Shown: one piece after another, positions 30,176-38,080 of the stretch | How positions within the stretch are numbered: position 1 is the first letter of the stretch | How the letters are laid out: the number at the start of each line of letters is the position of its first letter | DNA from: Achromobacter spanius | Lineage (GTDB): Bacteria > Pseudomonadota > Gammaproteobacteria > Burkholderiales > Burkholderiaceae_B | NCBI RefSeq assembly: GCF_002812705.1 | Contig: NZ_CP025030.1 | Location: 1,488,001-1,552,000 of the forward strand | DNA length: 64,000 bases | Direction of reading: 5' to 3' | Notes under the pieces: model-generated | Database searches by the model: none | The model's input: the letters and a program-made list of their open reading frames with translations, nothing else | What the model was told of the DNA's origin: nothing | Translations under genes and position numbers: made by a program

Positions 30176-30227
30176 GGGGAATTTGGATGGCCTTTTCCGG
30201 AATATAGACCGGGATGACGCTTGACCA

Positions 30228-30341
30228 CTAGAACAGCACCAGATGTTCCGCGCAGTCGGGCAATTGACGCAGCAAGGCGCGCCATTGCCGCCAAAGGTAG
30301 ACCAGTACGGCGAGGGCAAGAGCGGCGATCAGCATCCACAT
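30228..30341 (-). CDS. 37-residue putative single-pass membrane protein
   Basis: Short ORF beginning MWMLIAALALAVLVYLWR, a clear transmembrane helix followed by a basic segment (RQWRALLRQ) and the tail PDCAEHLVLF. It fills the gap between a TetR gene and the cysteine hydrolase on the same strand. It starts 19 bases after a 20-bp palindrome and ends 52 bases before the hydrolase start. The ribosome binding site is weak (TTTGGA). The hydrophobic pattern and context support it, but expression is unproven. Confidence 0.45.
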   Translation of the reverse strand: MWMLIAALALAVLVYLWRQWRALLRQLPDCAEHLVLF

Positions 30342-30359
30342 GGCAGTATCCAAAGAATG

Positions 30360-30379
30360 TTTCGCACGACCGTGCGAAA
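30360..30379. promoter_or_regulatory. Candidate TetR operator, site 1
   Basis: Perfect palindrome TTTCGCACGACCGTGCGAAA with nine-base arms, located between the TetR gene and the small membrane ORF. Eighteen of 20 positions recur at 31048-31067. Confidence 0.7.
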
Positions 30380-30420
30380 TTGGTCAAGAAAATCGCCGGC
30401 ATCGGCCGGCCGGGAGTGGG

Positions 30421-31038
30421 TTACTCCAGGTACGTAAAGCTGCGGTACGTTGAGATAAGCCTGTCATAGGCGGCGCGTACGCGCGCGGGGGCTTTCGGGT
30501 CCCGCAGGAAGCGGGCGTCATGCATCAGGCCGATCATCAGGCTGTACACCTCGAACACCAGTTGTTCCGGATCGGTGTCGGGCCGCAAATGGCCGGCCTC
30601 AAGCGCTTGGCGCACCGTGCGCACCATGGCCGCGCGCCAGCGCCGCAAGTTGCCTTCCAGCACGGCTCGCAGCGGCGATTCCACGTCGTCGTATTCAAAG
30701 GCGCCCGCTACATAGACGCAGCCCGTCGACATCTCGACGTTGCTGGCGCGTTCAACCCACAGTGACACCAGCGCATTCAAGCGCGGCAGGCCACGCGGTT
30801 GCGCCATGGCGGGGGTGAAGACGGCGGCGACGAAGCGCCGGTCGTATTCGTCCAGCACGGCCTGCTGCAAGGCTTCCAGCGACCCCACGCGCGAAAACAC
30901 GCCGCTTTTGCTGATGCCGAGCCGCTTGGCAACCTGGCCCAGCGACAGGCTTTCCATGCCCTGGGTCGCGGCCATCTCCAGGGACGCATCCACGATGGCG
31001 GCGAAGGTCAGCTCGCTTTTCTCTGTTTTGGCAGTCAT
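30421..31038 (-). CDS. TetR/AcrR-family transcriptional regulator
   Basis: Regulator of 205 residues. The helix-turn-helix is LSLGQVAKRLGISKSGVFSRVGSLEALQQAVLDEY (residues ~32-66); the C-terminal domain carries a CVYVAGAFEYDD stretch typical of TetR_C members with a conserved aromatic/acidic patch. An operator-like palindrome lies ten bases before its start codon and an 18/20 match lies just after its stop, before the small membrane ORF and hydrolase. I infer autorepression and control of that pair. Ligand unknown. Confidence 0.9.
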   Translation of the reverse strand: MTAKTEKSELTFAAIVDASLEMAATQGMESLSLGQVAKRLGISKSGVFSRVGSLEALQQAVLDEYDRRFVAAVFTPAMAQPRGLPRLNALVSLWVERASNVEMSTGCVYVAGAFEYDDVESPLRAVLEGNLRRWRAAMVRTVRQALEAGHLRPDTDPEQLVFEVYSLMIGLMHDARFLRDPKAPARVRAAYDRLISTYRSFTYLE

Positions 31039-31047
31039 GCGGCAAAA

Positions 31048-31067
31048 TTTAGCACGACTGTGCGAAA
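31048..31067. promoter_or_regulatory. Candidate TetR operator, site 2 (autoregulatory)
   Basis: TTTAGCACGACTGTGCGAAA, two changes from the perfect palindrome at 30360-30379, ten bases before the TetR start codon. Confidence 0.65.
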
Positions 31068-31102
31068 GTAATGTGTTTTTTTAATGGGGCTCATTGGGAT
31101 GG

Positions 31103-31135
31103 CAAAAAAAACGGGCAGCCCAGGCTGCCCGTTTT
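31103..31135 (-). terminator. Terminator of malate synthase gene
   Basis: AAAACGGGCAGCC pairs with GGCTGCCCGTTTT across two bases. On the minus strand the stem is followed by a run of eight T. Confidence 0.88.
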
Positions 31136-31156
31136 GGCGTGTAACGCGAACAGCGA

Positions 31157-33328
31157 TCAGGCTGCCTTGAATTGCAGACGATACTTGTGCAGCAAGGGTT
31201 CGGTGTAGCCGTTCGGTTGCGTCAGGCCTTCAAACACCAGGGCGCATGCCGCCTTGAAGGCCAGCGAGGTGTCGAAGTTGCCGGCCACCGGCTGGTAGAG
31301 CGCGTCGCCGGCGTTCTGGCCATCCACCACCTTGGCCATGCGCTTGAAGGTCTCCATGACCTGATCCTTGTTGGTCACACCGTGGCGCAGCCAGTTGGCG
31401 ATGTGCTGGCTGGAGATGCGCAGGGTGGCGCGGTCTTCCATCAGGCCCACGTTGTGGATGTCGGGCACCTTGGAGCAACCCACGCCCTGGTCGATCCAGC
31501 GCACCACGTAACCCAGGATCCCCTGCACGTTGTTGTCCAATTCCTGCTGGATGTCGGCGGCGGACCACTTGGACGGGTCGCCCACCGGCACGGTCAACAG
31601 CCCGCCCAGCAAGTCGTCGCGCACGCTATCCAGCTTGGTGCGTTCCAGTTCCTTTTGCACCGCTTGCACGTCGATCTGGTGATAGTGCAGCGCGTGCAGC
31701 GTGGCGGCGGTGGGCGAGGGCACCCAGGCGGTATTGGCGCCGGCCTTCGGATGCGCGATTTTCTGTTCCAGCATGGCCGCCATCAGGTCGGGCATGGCCC
31801 ACATGCCCTTGCCGATCTGGGCGCGGCCGCGCAGGCCGGTGTCCAGCCCAACCAGCACGTTGTTGCGTTCGTAGGCCGTGATCCAGGCGGTGGATTTCAT
31901 GTCGCCCTTGCGCAGCATCGGGCCGGCTTCCATGCTGGAGTGCATTTCGTCGCCGGTGCGATCCAGGAACCCCGTGTTGATGAAGGCGACGCGCGAGGCC
32001 GCCGCGCCAATGCAGGCCTTGAGGTTGATGCTGGTGCGGCGCTCTTCGTCCATGATGCCCATCTTCAGCGTGTTGCGCGGCACCTTGATCAGGTCTTCCA
32101 CGCGGTCGAAGAGCTCGCTGGCGAAGGCGGCTTCGTCGGGGCCATGCATCTTGGGCTTCACGATGTAGACCGAGCCGGTGCGCGAATTCAGCTTGGCGGT
32201 GCGGTCGTGCAGCGCGGCCAGGCTGGTGACGACGGCGTCCAGAATGCCTTCCGGGATTTCCTGGCCATCGCGGTCGAGGACGGCGGGGTTGGTCATCAAG
32301 TGGCCCACGTTGCGCACGAACATCAGCGAACGGCCATGCAAGGTCAGCGCGCCGCCGTCGGGGCGCGTGTACTGGCGGTCGGCGTTCAGCTTGCGGGTAA
32401 AGGTCTTGCCGCCCTTGGTGACGTCTTCGGTCAGGTCGCCCTTCATCAGGCCGAGCCAATTGCGGTAGATATGGACCTTGTCGTCGGCATCGACGGCGGC
32501 GACCGAGTCTTCGCAGTCCATGATGGTGGTCAGCGCGGCTTCGACCAGCACATCCTTCACGCCGGCGGCGTCGGTGCTGCCGATGGTGTTGGCGCGGTCG
32601 ATCTGGATCTCGAAGTGCAGGCCGTTGTTCTTCAGCAGGATGGCCGTGGGGGCGGACGCCTCGCCTTGGTAGCCGGCGAATTGCGAGCCGAACTTCAGGC
32701 CGGTGACCACGCCCTTGGCCAAGGCCACTCGCAGTTGGTCGCCGTCAACGGTGTAGCTTTGCGCGTCGGCGTGCGAACCGTTGGCCAGCGGGGCGGCGGT
32801 ATCAAGGAAGCTGCGCGCGCGCGCAATGACCGCGGCGCCGCGCTCGGGGTTATAGCCCTTGCCGGTATCGCCCGGCGTGGCGGGAATGGCGTCGGTGCCG
32901 TAGAGGGCGTCGTACAGGCTGCCCCAGCGCGCATTCGCGGCGTTCAAGGCGTAGCGGGGGTTCGACATCGGCACGACCAGCTGCGGGCCGGCCTGCTGCG
33001 AGATTTCGGTATCGACGTTATCGGTGGTGGCCTGCACGCTGGCGGGCTGGGGCAGCAGGTAGCCTATGCCTTCCAGAAACTTGCGGTAGGTGGCCGGGTC
33101 GGCAATGGGGCCGGGGTTGGCGCGGTGCCAGGTGTCCAGTTCGGCCTGCAGGCGGTCGCGTTCGGCCAGCAGTGCGCGGTTCTTGGGCGCCAGGTCGTGT
33201 ACCAGCGCCGCAAAGCCCTGCCAGAAGCCGTCGGCATCCAGGCCGGTGCCGGGCAAGGCTTCTTGTTCGATGAATTGGTTGAGATTGGCCGCCACTTGCA
33301 GGCCGTGGTGCTGGATGCGTTGAGTCAT
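31157..33328 (-). CDS. glcB: Malate synthase G
   Basis: Condenses glyoxylate with acetyl-CoA to malate, in glycolate and glyoxylate use. The 723-residue length is that of the monomeric G isoform. Characteristic stretches include the [18 protein letters not shown] motif with the Mg2+/acid residues near residue 275, KPKMHGPDE, and the [25 protein letters not shown] segment, here [18 protein letters not shown]. It is divergent from a GntR regulator, with identical operator-like sequences in the shared intergenic region. Confidence 0.97.
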   Translation of the reverse strand: MTQRIQHHGLQVAANLNQFIEQEALPGTGLDADGFWQGFAALVHDLAPKNRALLAERDRLQAELDTWHRANPGPIADPATYRKFLEGIGYLLPQPASVQATTDNVDTEISQQAGPQLVVPMSNPRYALNAANARWGSLYDALYGTDAIPATPGDTGKGYNPERGAAVIARARSFLDTAAPLANGSHADAQSYTVDGDQLRVALAKGVVTGLKFGSQFAGYQGEASAPTAILLKNNGLHFEIQIDRANTIGSTDAAGVKDVLVEAALTTIMDCEDSVAAVDADDKVHIYRNWLGLMKGDLTEDVTKGGKTFTRKLNADRQYTRPDGGALTLHGRSLMFVRNVGHLMTNPAVLDRDGQEIPEGILDAVVTSLAALHDRTAKLNSRTGSVYIVKPKMHGPDEAAFASELFDRVEDLIKVPRNTLKMGIMDEERRTSINLKACIGAAASRVAFINTGFLDRTGDEMHSSMEAGPMLRKGDMKSTAWITAYERNNVLVGLDTGLRGRAQIGKGMWAMPDLMAAMLEQKIAHPKAGANTAWVPSPTAATLHALHYHQIDVQAVQKELERTKLDSVRDDLLGGLLTVPVGDPSKWSAADIQQELDNNVQGILGYVVRWIDQGVGCSKVPDIHNVGLMEDRATLRISSQHIANWLRHGVTNKDQVMETFKRMAKVVDGQNAGDALYQPVAGNFDTSLAFKAACALVFEGLTQPNGYTEPLLHKYRLQFKAA

Positions 33329-33432
33329 GCGGGTCTCTAGCGGTAAGAAGGGCTGGCCGGCGCCTGAGCGCCGGGCGAATCTGTTTTGACATCATCGTTC
33401 GCACCCGCTCCAATGTCCATATCAAAACCAGC

Positions 33433-33443
33433 TGGTCATACCA
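33433..33443. promoter_or_regulatory. Candidate GntR/FadR-type operator 1
   Basis: TGGTCATACCA, an 11-bp palindrome fitting the TnGTnnnACnA pattern of FadR-subfamily regulators, ~105 bases upstream of glcB. An identical copy is at 33541-33551. Confidence 0.6.
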
Positions 33444-33540
33444 GTTTGTTTACGGCGGTGAAGACAGATACCAGATTTTTGTGGTTCTATATCAGCCACT
33501 TACGGGGGTATGGTAATTCGCCGGAAACAACGGTTCGGCT

Positions 33541-33551
33541 TGGTCATACCA
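33541..33551. promoter_or_regulatory. Candidate GntR/FadR-type operator 2
   Basis: Identical TGGTCATACCA, 17 bases before the regulator start codon and 108 bases from operator 1, about ten helical turns. This suits autoregulation, possibly with looping. Confidence 0.6.
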
Positions 33552-33567
33552 CTGGTGCGGAGATTGC

Positions 33568-34332
33568 ATGTACGCGGAAACAGAAGAAAAACCCCGCCAG
33601 GTGGCGGACGAGGTTGCCGAACGAATCGAACGCCTGATCCTGGATGGCGTGCTGAAAGCTGGGCAGGCGTTGCCGTCCGAACGGCGCTTGACTGAAAAGT
33701 TGGGCGTATCGCGCACGGCGTTGCGAGAAGGGCTGAAGCTGTTGCGCGCGCGCGAGATCATTCACACCGCGCAAGGCAAGGGCTCGTTCGTGGCGCACAT
33801 TTCCAAGGTGGACGCCGGGCCGTTGATGCATCTGTTCAATTCGCAGCCCCGCACGCTTTACGACCTGCTGGAAGTGCGTTCGCTGCTGGAAGCCGAGTCC
33901 GCGCGCCTTGCCGCCATACGCGGCACCGAGGCAGATTTCATCATGATCCGCCGCCGTTATGACGACATGGTGGCGGCACAGGGTACGGCTACCGATACGG
34001 CTACCCATGCCCATCTGGACCACGCTTTCCATCTGGCGATCTGCGAGGCATCACATAACCCGGTGCTGGTGCACACGCTGCAATCGCTGACGGATCTGCT
34101 GCTGGGTTCGGTGTTTGCGTGCGTGAACAATCTGTACCACCGCGAACCCGAAAAGCGGCAGATCGACCGGCAGCACACGCGCCTGTTCAACGCGGTGACG
34201 GGACGCCAGCCGGAACAGGCGCGCAAAGCCGCCGCCGACCATGTGGACAGCGTGCGTCAAAGCTTGTCGGATATCGAACAGGAAGAACAGCGGCTGGTGC
34301 GTGCGACGCTACGTCTGGAAGGTTGGACGTAA
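33568..34332 (+). CDS. glcC: FadR/GntR-family regulator, GlcC-like
   Basis: Regulator (254 aa) with an N-terminal GntR winged helix (LILDGVLKAGQALPSERRLTEKLGVSRTALREGLKLL, residues ~23-60) and a C-terminal FCD ligand domain with the metal-binding pattern (D...H in AHLDHAFHLAICEASHN, later DHVDSV). Its divergent position next to malate synthase G and the shared operators suggest control by glycolate or a related acid. The symbol is a context-based assignment; other GntR regulators of malate synthase are possible. Confidence 0.8.
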   Translation: MYAETEEKPRQVADEVAERIERLILDGVLKAGQALPSERRLTEKLGVSRTALREGLKLLRAREIIHTAQGKGSFVAHISKVDAGPLMHLFNSQPRTLYDLLEVRSLLEAESARLAAIRGTEADFIMIRRRYDDMVAAQGTATDTATHAHLDHAFHLAICEASHNPVLVHTLQSLTDLLLGSVFACVNNLYHREPEKRQIDRQHTRLFNAVTGRQPEQARKAAADHVDSVRQSLSDIEQEEQRLVRATLRLEGWT

Positions 34333-34377
34333 CGCCGCGCGGGCGGGCGTATGCGCCCGCGCGATGGGTAGCGGCTT

Positions 34378-35499
34378 TTAGCGGTCGGCCGTCGCGCAGC
34401 CCGCCAGTGCCAGTGGTTTGCCCGCGTAGACGCGGCCGAAGCGGTTGTTCAGCAACGCATCCAGATCAATCGCTTCCTGGCCCACGAATCCCTTTTGCGG
34501 CAAGGCGCCTTGCGCCACCAGGTCCAACGCCGCGCAGATGCCCGCCGCCGTGGACAACTGGATGGCGCTAAGGCGGTGGCCGTCGACGTCCGCGCCGAAC
34601 ACGCGGATCGGGTACGACTCTTCTTCCAACCTGCCGTGGCGATGGCCGGATGCCGAGGCCTGGATGACGATGACGTCCTGCTCGGTGGTGGGAATGGCGG
34701 ACTCGAAAATGTCCTTGAGCAGATCGCGGCGATCGCGCAGGCGCAGATCGTTGAGCAGCAACTTCATGATGTTGCAATGGCCGGGATAGCGCACGGATTT
34801 GTAGTCGACGTTGCGGGCACGGCCCAGCAGCGTCGTGGGCAGGGTGCCCAGTCCGCCCGAGGTGTTGAAGGCTTCGTATTCGACGCCATCCAGCGCGAAC
34901 GTTTCGTAGCCTTCCAGCGCCGGCACGCTGGTCAGTTGCCCGTCGACGATGGCCTCGCAAGGGTTGCAGTATTCGTTGATCAGCCCTTCGGTGCTCCAGG
35001 TCAGGTTGTAGCGCAAGCTGTTGGAGGGGTAACGCGGCAGCGCGCCCACGCGCATGCGCAGGTCTAGCAAGGTGTCGAAGCGGCGTGCCAGCGCGTTGCC
35101 GACGATGCCGATAAAGCCGGGAGCCAGGCCGCATTGCGGCATCAAGACGCTTTGCACATCGCCCGCCAGCGCCTGGATGGCGTGGGTGCTGGCGACGTCT
35201 TCAGTCAGGTCAAAGTAGTGCACGCCGGCGCGGGCGCAAAGGCCTGCAACGGCGGTGGCGCGATGAAAGGGCAGGGCATTGACCACGGCATAGGCGCCTT
35301 CGATGCAGCGCGCCACCGAGGCGTCGTCATTGATCTGGCGGGTTTCGCAGCCCAGTTCGGCCAGAACCGCCAGCCGGGCGGGGTCCTGATCGGCAACCAG
35401 GACGGCGTAATCGCCGCTGCGTTCCAGCATCAGGGCAATGGCGAAACCGATTTTTCCGGCACCCAGCAAAACGATGGGGCGGGTGGCTGAGGTGGACAT
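34378..35499 (-). CDS. Saccharopine dehydrogenase family protein
   Basis: NAD(P)-dependent oxidoreductase (373 aa) with an N-terminal Rossmann fold (IVLLGAGKIGFAIALML, residues ~9-25), the segment AVVNALPFHRATAVAGLCARAGVHYFDL, and the saccharopine dehydrogenase C-terminal domain (LRYNLTWSTEGLINEYCNPC). This group includes Lys1/Lys9-type and carboxynorspermidine-type enzymes; the exact substrate cannot be fixed from sequence. A 6-6-6 inverted repeat (35559-35576) lies 60-77 bases upstream and may be an operator. It stands alone between divergent or differently directed genes. Confidence 0.82.
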   Translation of the reverse strand: MSTSATRPIVLLGAGKIGFAIALMLERSGDYAVLVADQDPARLAVLAELGCETRQINDDASVARCIEGAYAVVNALPFHRATAVAGLCARAGVHYFDLTEDVASTHAIQALAGDVQSVLMPQCGLAPGFIGIVGNALARRFDTLLDLRMRVGALPRYPSNSLRYNLTWSTEGLINEYCNPCEAIVDGQLTSVPALEGYETFALDGVEYEAFNTSGGLGTLPTTLLGRARNVDYKSVRYPGHCNIMKLLLNDLRLRDRRDLLKDIFESAIPTTEQDVIVIQASASGHRHGRLEEESYPIRVFGADVDGHRLSAIQLSTAAGICAALDLVAQGALPQKGFVGQEAIDLDALLNNRFGRVYAGKPLALAGCATADR

Positions 35500-35558
35500 G
35501 GTGCTGCTCCTGCAATGAAATGGACGGGGGTGGCCTCATCCTATGCGTGAGCGCTGTC

Positions 35559-35576
35559 GATTTGTAGAATCAAATC
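35559..35576. promoter_or_regulatory. Inverted repeat upstream of saccharopine dehydrogenase gene
   Basis: GATTTG-TAGAAT-CAAATC is a perfect palindrome with six-base arms and spacer, in an AT-rich stretch where the promoter of the minus-strand gene should lie. The regulator is unknown. Confidence 0.4.
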
Positions 35577-35636
35577 TGTCGTAACGGTTTAAGTTAACGC
35601 CGATATGACTTAATTAGCCGTCGAATCGTCAAAAAC

Positions 35637-35669
35637 AAAGCCCCTCGGTAGTTTACCGAGGGGCTTTCG
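35637..35669 (-). terminator. Terminator of DUF4148 gene 3
   Basis: AAAGCCCCTCGGTA pairs with TACCGAGGGGCTTT around a short loop. On the minus strand it is followed by TGTTTTTG. Confidence 0.85.
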
Positions 35670-35702
35670 ATGGGGCTGTCACGGCCTTTTCAGGCCCGTG
35701 GA

Positions 35703-36095
35703 TCAGCTACCCATGGGGGGGTAGTCCAGGTTGCCGAAGGTGACCAGGCCTTCCGCCTTGGCTTGGGCCAGTTGCGACTGCACTTGCGAACGGCTCAGCG
35801 ACGTGGCGTGTTCAGCGGCGGCGACGGGCGGGTAGTCCAGGTTGCCGAAGGTGACTTCGCCAGCGTTCTTGGCTTGGGCGAGTTCAGCTTGGACTTGTTG
35901 CGAGGTCAGGCTGGACGTCTGGGCGATGGGGGCGGGGTAGCCTTCTTCGCCGAACGTGTATTGGCCCGAAACCTTGGCTTGTTGCAGTTCGGCCTGAACC
36001 TGTGCGCGGGTCGGGCCTTGGTCGGCTTCGGCGGCTTGCGCGCCGGCAGCCAGAACGGACATGGACAGCATCAATGCGGTAGCAAGGGTTTTCAT
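35703..36095 (-). CDS. DUF4148 domain-containing secreted protein 3
   Basis: Exported protein of 130 residues with a signal peptide (MKTLATALMLSMSVLAAGAQA) and three repeats of the RxQVQxxLAQAKxxGxxTFG type rather than the two in the pair at 27.7-28.5 kb. Each repeat ends near a YPP or YPA patch. It starts after GGAGGT. The signal peptide opening resembles the other two DUF4148 proteins, but none of the CTATCTA palindromes is found upstream, so it is probably regulated separately. Function unknown. Confidence 0.88.
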   Translation of the reverse strand: MKTLATALMLSMSVLAAGAQAAEADQGPTRAQVQAELQQAKVSGQYTFGEEGYPAPIAQTSSLTSQQVQAELAQAKNAGEVTFGNLDYPPVAAAEHATSLSRSQVQSQLAQAKAEGLVTFGNLDYPPMGS

Positions 36096-36434
36096 AGCAG
36101 ACCTCCGGTGTCTTGTGAGCTTGGGATTCGAACCGCTGGCGTCATTGCCTGGGGTTCGCTTGCTGTGTCCCGATGAGATGCATTCTGTGCTCAAAGAACC
36201 CTGGGATAAACCCTTATTACCTGAAAACATCTTTCCAAATTCTGTACTAATCTATTTGGATTCCACCAGTTGGCACCATGGATGGTGATATTTCCGTCTG
36301 ATGACACGATAGATAGTGGTTGAGGGGGAGTTCGAAAGGCCGCTCGCACATCGCGGTCAGGACTAAAAAAGCAAAGCCCCGGGGCATGCCCGGGGCTAAG
36401 GGAAAGCAGACAGCGCAAACAGAGAGCAAACGCC
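36096..36434. other. Noncoding AT-rich region between DUF4148 gene 3 and DUF1090 gene
   Basis: No gene is supported here. It should contain the minus-strand promoter of DUF4148 gene 3, has a small palindrome CACCAT-GG-ATGGTG at 36274-36287, and ends with the terminator of the DUF1090 gene at 36364-36397. Its base composition is visibly richer in A and T than its surroundings. Confidence 0.55.
36364..36397 (-). terminator. Terminator of the DUF1090 gene
   Basis: AGCCCCGGG and CCCGGGGCT form a nine-base stem around GCATG. On the minus strand it is followed by TTGCTTTTTT. Confidence 0.85.
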
Positions 36435-36851
36435 CTAGCGATTCAACTCCACCAGCGCGGCGTTGTATTCGGATTGGGCTTCTTCCAGCTTGCGCTGCGC
36501 CTTGTCGATTTTGTCTTGCTTGCCCTTGGCGCGCGCTTCCTTCAGCTCTTGCTCGCGTTCGGACACCTTGGTTTGTTTCTCACGCACGTCGGCTTCGCGC
36601 TGCGACTGCAGGCGGCCGTCGGTGCAATTGGCACGGGCTTCGGCCAGCGCCTTCTTCAAGCCGGCTTCGCGGCGCGTGTTGTTCTGTGCCTGGGCAGCGG
36701 CGATGTCGTTTTCGATTTCGCAGAACTTCGCGGCGCAACCGCGCTGCGCCGAGCAGTCGGTGGCGGCCTGCGCGGGCATTGCGCCGAACAGGGCGCCGAA
36801 CATGGCGGATGCGGCGGCGGCAGTCGCCAGGGATTTCACGAAAGAGGGCAT
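36435..36851 (-). CDS. DUF1090 family periplasmic protein (YqjC-like)
   Basis: Small exported protein (138 aa). The signal peptide ends at AQA (residue ~29). The mature part has a conserved cysteine set (DCSAQRGCAAKFCEIENDI and NCTDGRL) followed by a long charged coiled-coil region (KQTKVSEREQELKEARAKGKQDKIDKAQRKLEEAQ). This is the DUF1090 pattern; function is unknown, although enterobacterial members sit in stress-related operons. The MPSFVKS start gives a normal signal peptide; the longer frame does not. Confidence 0.87.
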   Translation of the reverse strand: MPSFVKSLATAAAASAMFGALFGAMPAQAATDCSAQRGCAAKFCEIENDIAAAQAQNNTRREAGLKKALAEARANCTDGRLQSQREADVREKQTKVSEREQELKEARAKGKQDKIDKAQRKLEEAQSEYNAALVELNR

Positions 36852-37020
36852 GCGGTGTCTCCGTAGGTCGTTTCGACAAGCGCCATGATGGCGCGATCCG
36901 GCCCAGGCGGCAATGCGCGCGCGGCAAATCGTGGCCGGCTCATGTGCCCGGCTCATGCCCAGGATCTGCGCCGGATCCGGGCCGGATCTACGTCGGGTCT
37001 GCGCGTATGCCCCGTCTTCC

Positions 37021-37953
37021 CTAGCGGATCAGCGTGCCCGCCAACGCGGCCGCAACCAGCAGCGCGCCCAGCCACAGGTTGGCGCGGAACAGCATGAAGT
37101 TGCGATCGGGCCGCTGAATATCGAACACCTTCAACTGCCACGCCAGATGTACCGCCACGGCGGCCATCCCCACCTGATACGCCCACGACAGCCCCATGGC
37201 GTGGCCGCCCCAGGCCCACAGCACGACGGTGGCGACATAGAACCCGCCGATCCACAGCTTGCCCTGGTCGCCGAAGCGCATGGCGGTGGAGTGCAGGCCC
37301 AGGCTGCGGTCGTCGCGCACGTCGACATAGGCGTAGATGCTGTCGTAGCCCACCTGCCACAGCACCGCGCCCAGCCACATCGCGATGGCCGCCAGCGGCA
37401 CCACGTTCTGCGTGTCGGACCAGGCCATCAGCATGCCCCAGTTAAAGCAGATGCCCAGCACCACTTGCGGCCAGTACGTCACGCGCTTGCACAGCGGGTA
37501 GATGAAGACGAAGGGCAGCACCGCCAAGGCCAGCCAGCGGCTCATCTCGTTCAGGAAAAACAGCAGTGACCCGCAGACCAGCAACTGGCCGACCAGGAAC
37601 CACACGGCGTTCTTCATCGATAACTGGCCGCTGGTCAGCGGGCGGAAGCGCGTGCGTTCAACGTGCTTGTCGAAGTTGCGGTCGCACATGTCGTTGACGG
37701 TGCAGCCGATGCCGCGCATCAGCAGCGCGCCCAGCGAAAAGACGATCAGCCGTTGCAGGTCGGGCAGCCCGCCCGCGGACTGCACCAGCGCGGCAATGGC
37801 CGGCAACAACGTCAGCCACGTGCCGATGGGCCGGTCCAGGCGGCAAAGGCGGGCGTAGGGACGCCACGACTTCGGGAGCCAGCGTTCGACCCAGTCGGTG
37901 AAGACGATGTCGCTGAGATCGACGGGAGATTGTTGCGAGGCGCTCACTGTCAC
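37021..37953 (-). CDS. ubiA: 4-hydroxybenzoate octaprenyltransferase
   Basis: Integral membrane prenyltransferase of ubiquinone synthesis that attaches the polyprenyl chain to 4-hydroxybenzoate. The first prenyl-diphosphate motif is NDMCDRNFDKHVERTRFRP, the second YDSIYAYVDVRDD; the N-terminal DRPIGTWL stretch and eight or so membrane helices fit. I chose the GTG at 37953 (310 aa). A TTG at 37992 in the same frame would overlap the terminator of the upstream aminotransferase gene, which makes it unlikely. Confidence 0.93.
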   Translation of the reverse strand: MTVSASQQSPVDLSDIVFTDWVERWLPKSWRPYARLCRLDRPIGTWLTLLPAIAALVQSAGGLPDLQRLIVFSLGALLMRGIGCTVNDMCDRNFDKHVERTRFRPLTSGQLSMKNAVWFLVGQLLVCGSLLFFLNEMSRWLALAVLPFVFIYPLCKRVTYWPQVVLGICFNWGMLMAWSDTQNVVPLAAIAMWLGAVLWQVGYDSIYAYVDVRDDRSLGLHSTAMRFGDQGKLWIGGFYVATVVLWAWGGHAMGLSWAYQVGMAAVAVHLAWQLKVFDIQRPDRNFMLFRANLWLGALLVAAALAGTLIR

Positions 37954-37985
37954 GGTCAGAAAATGGTCGGGAAAGCCGACAGCAT

Positions 37986-38016
37986 AAAACAACGGCCGGG
38001 CATCGCGCCCGGCCGT
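37986..38016 (-). terminator. Terminator of aminotransferase gene
   Basis: ACGGCCGGGC pairs with GCCCGGCCGT; on the minus strand the stem is followed by TGTTTTAT. It lies between the aminotransferase and ubiA. Confidence 0.75.
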
Positions 38017-38080
38017 GGAGGATCAATCGCCGTTCAGGATGCGGTTTTCAGGCCGCATTGCCCGGAAGGCTGCGGCTTGC

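Noticed and set aside
31172..33340. 722-codon plus-strand frame opposite malate synthase
   Set aside because: Mirror frame of a full-length, well-conserved gene; composition typical of a GC shadow.
37954..37992. TTG start extending UbiA by 13 residues
   Set aside because: It would lie within the terminator of the upstream aminotransferase gene and adds no family sequence.
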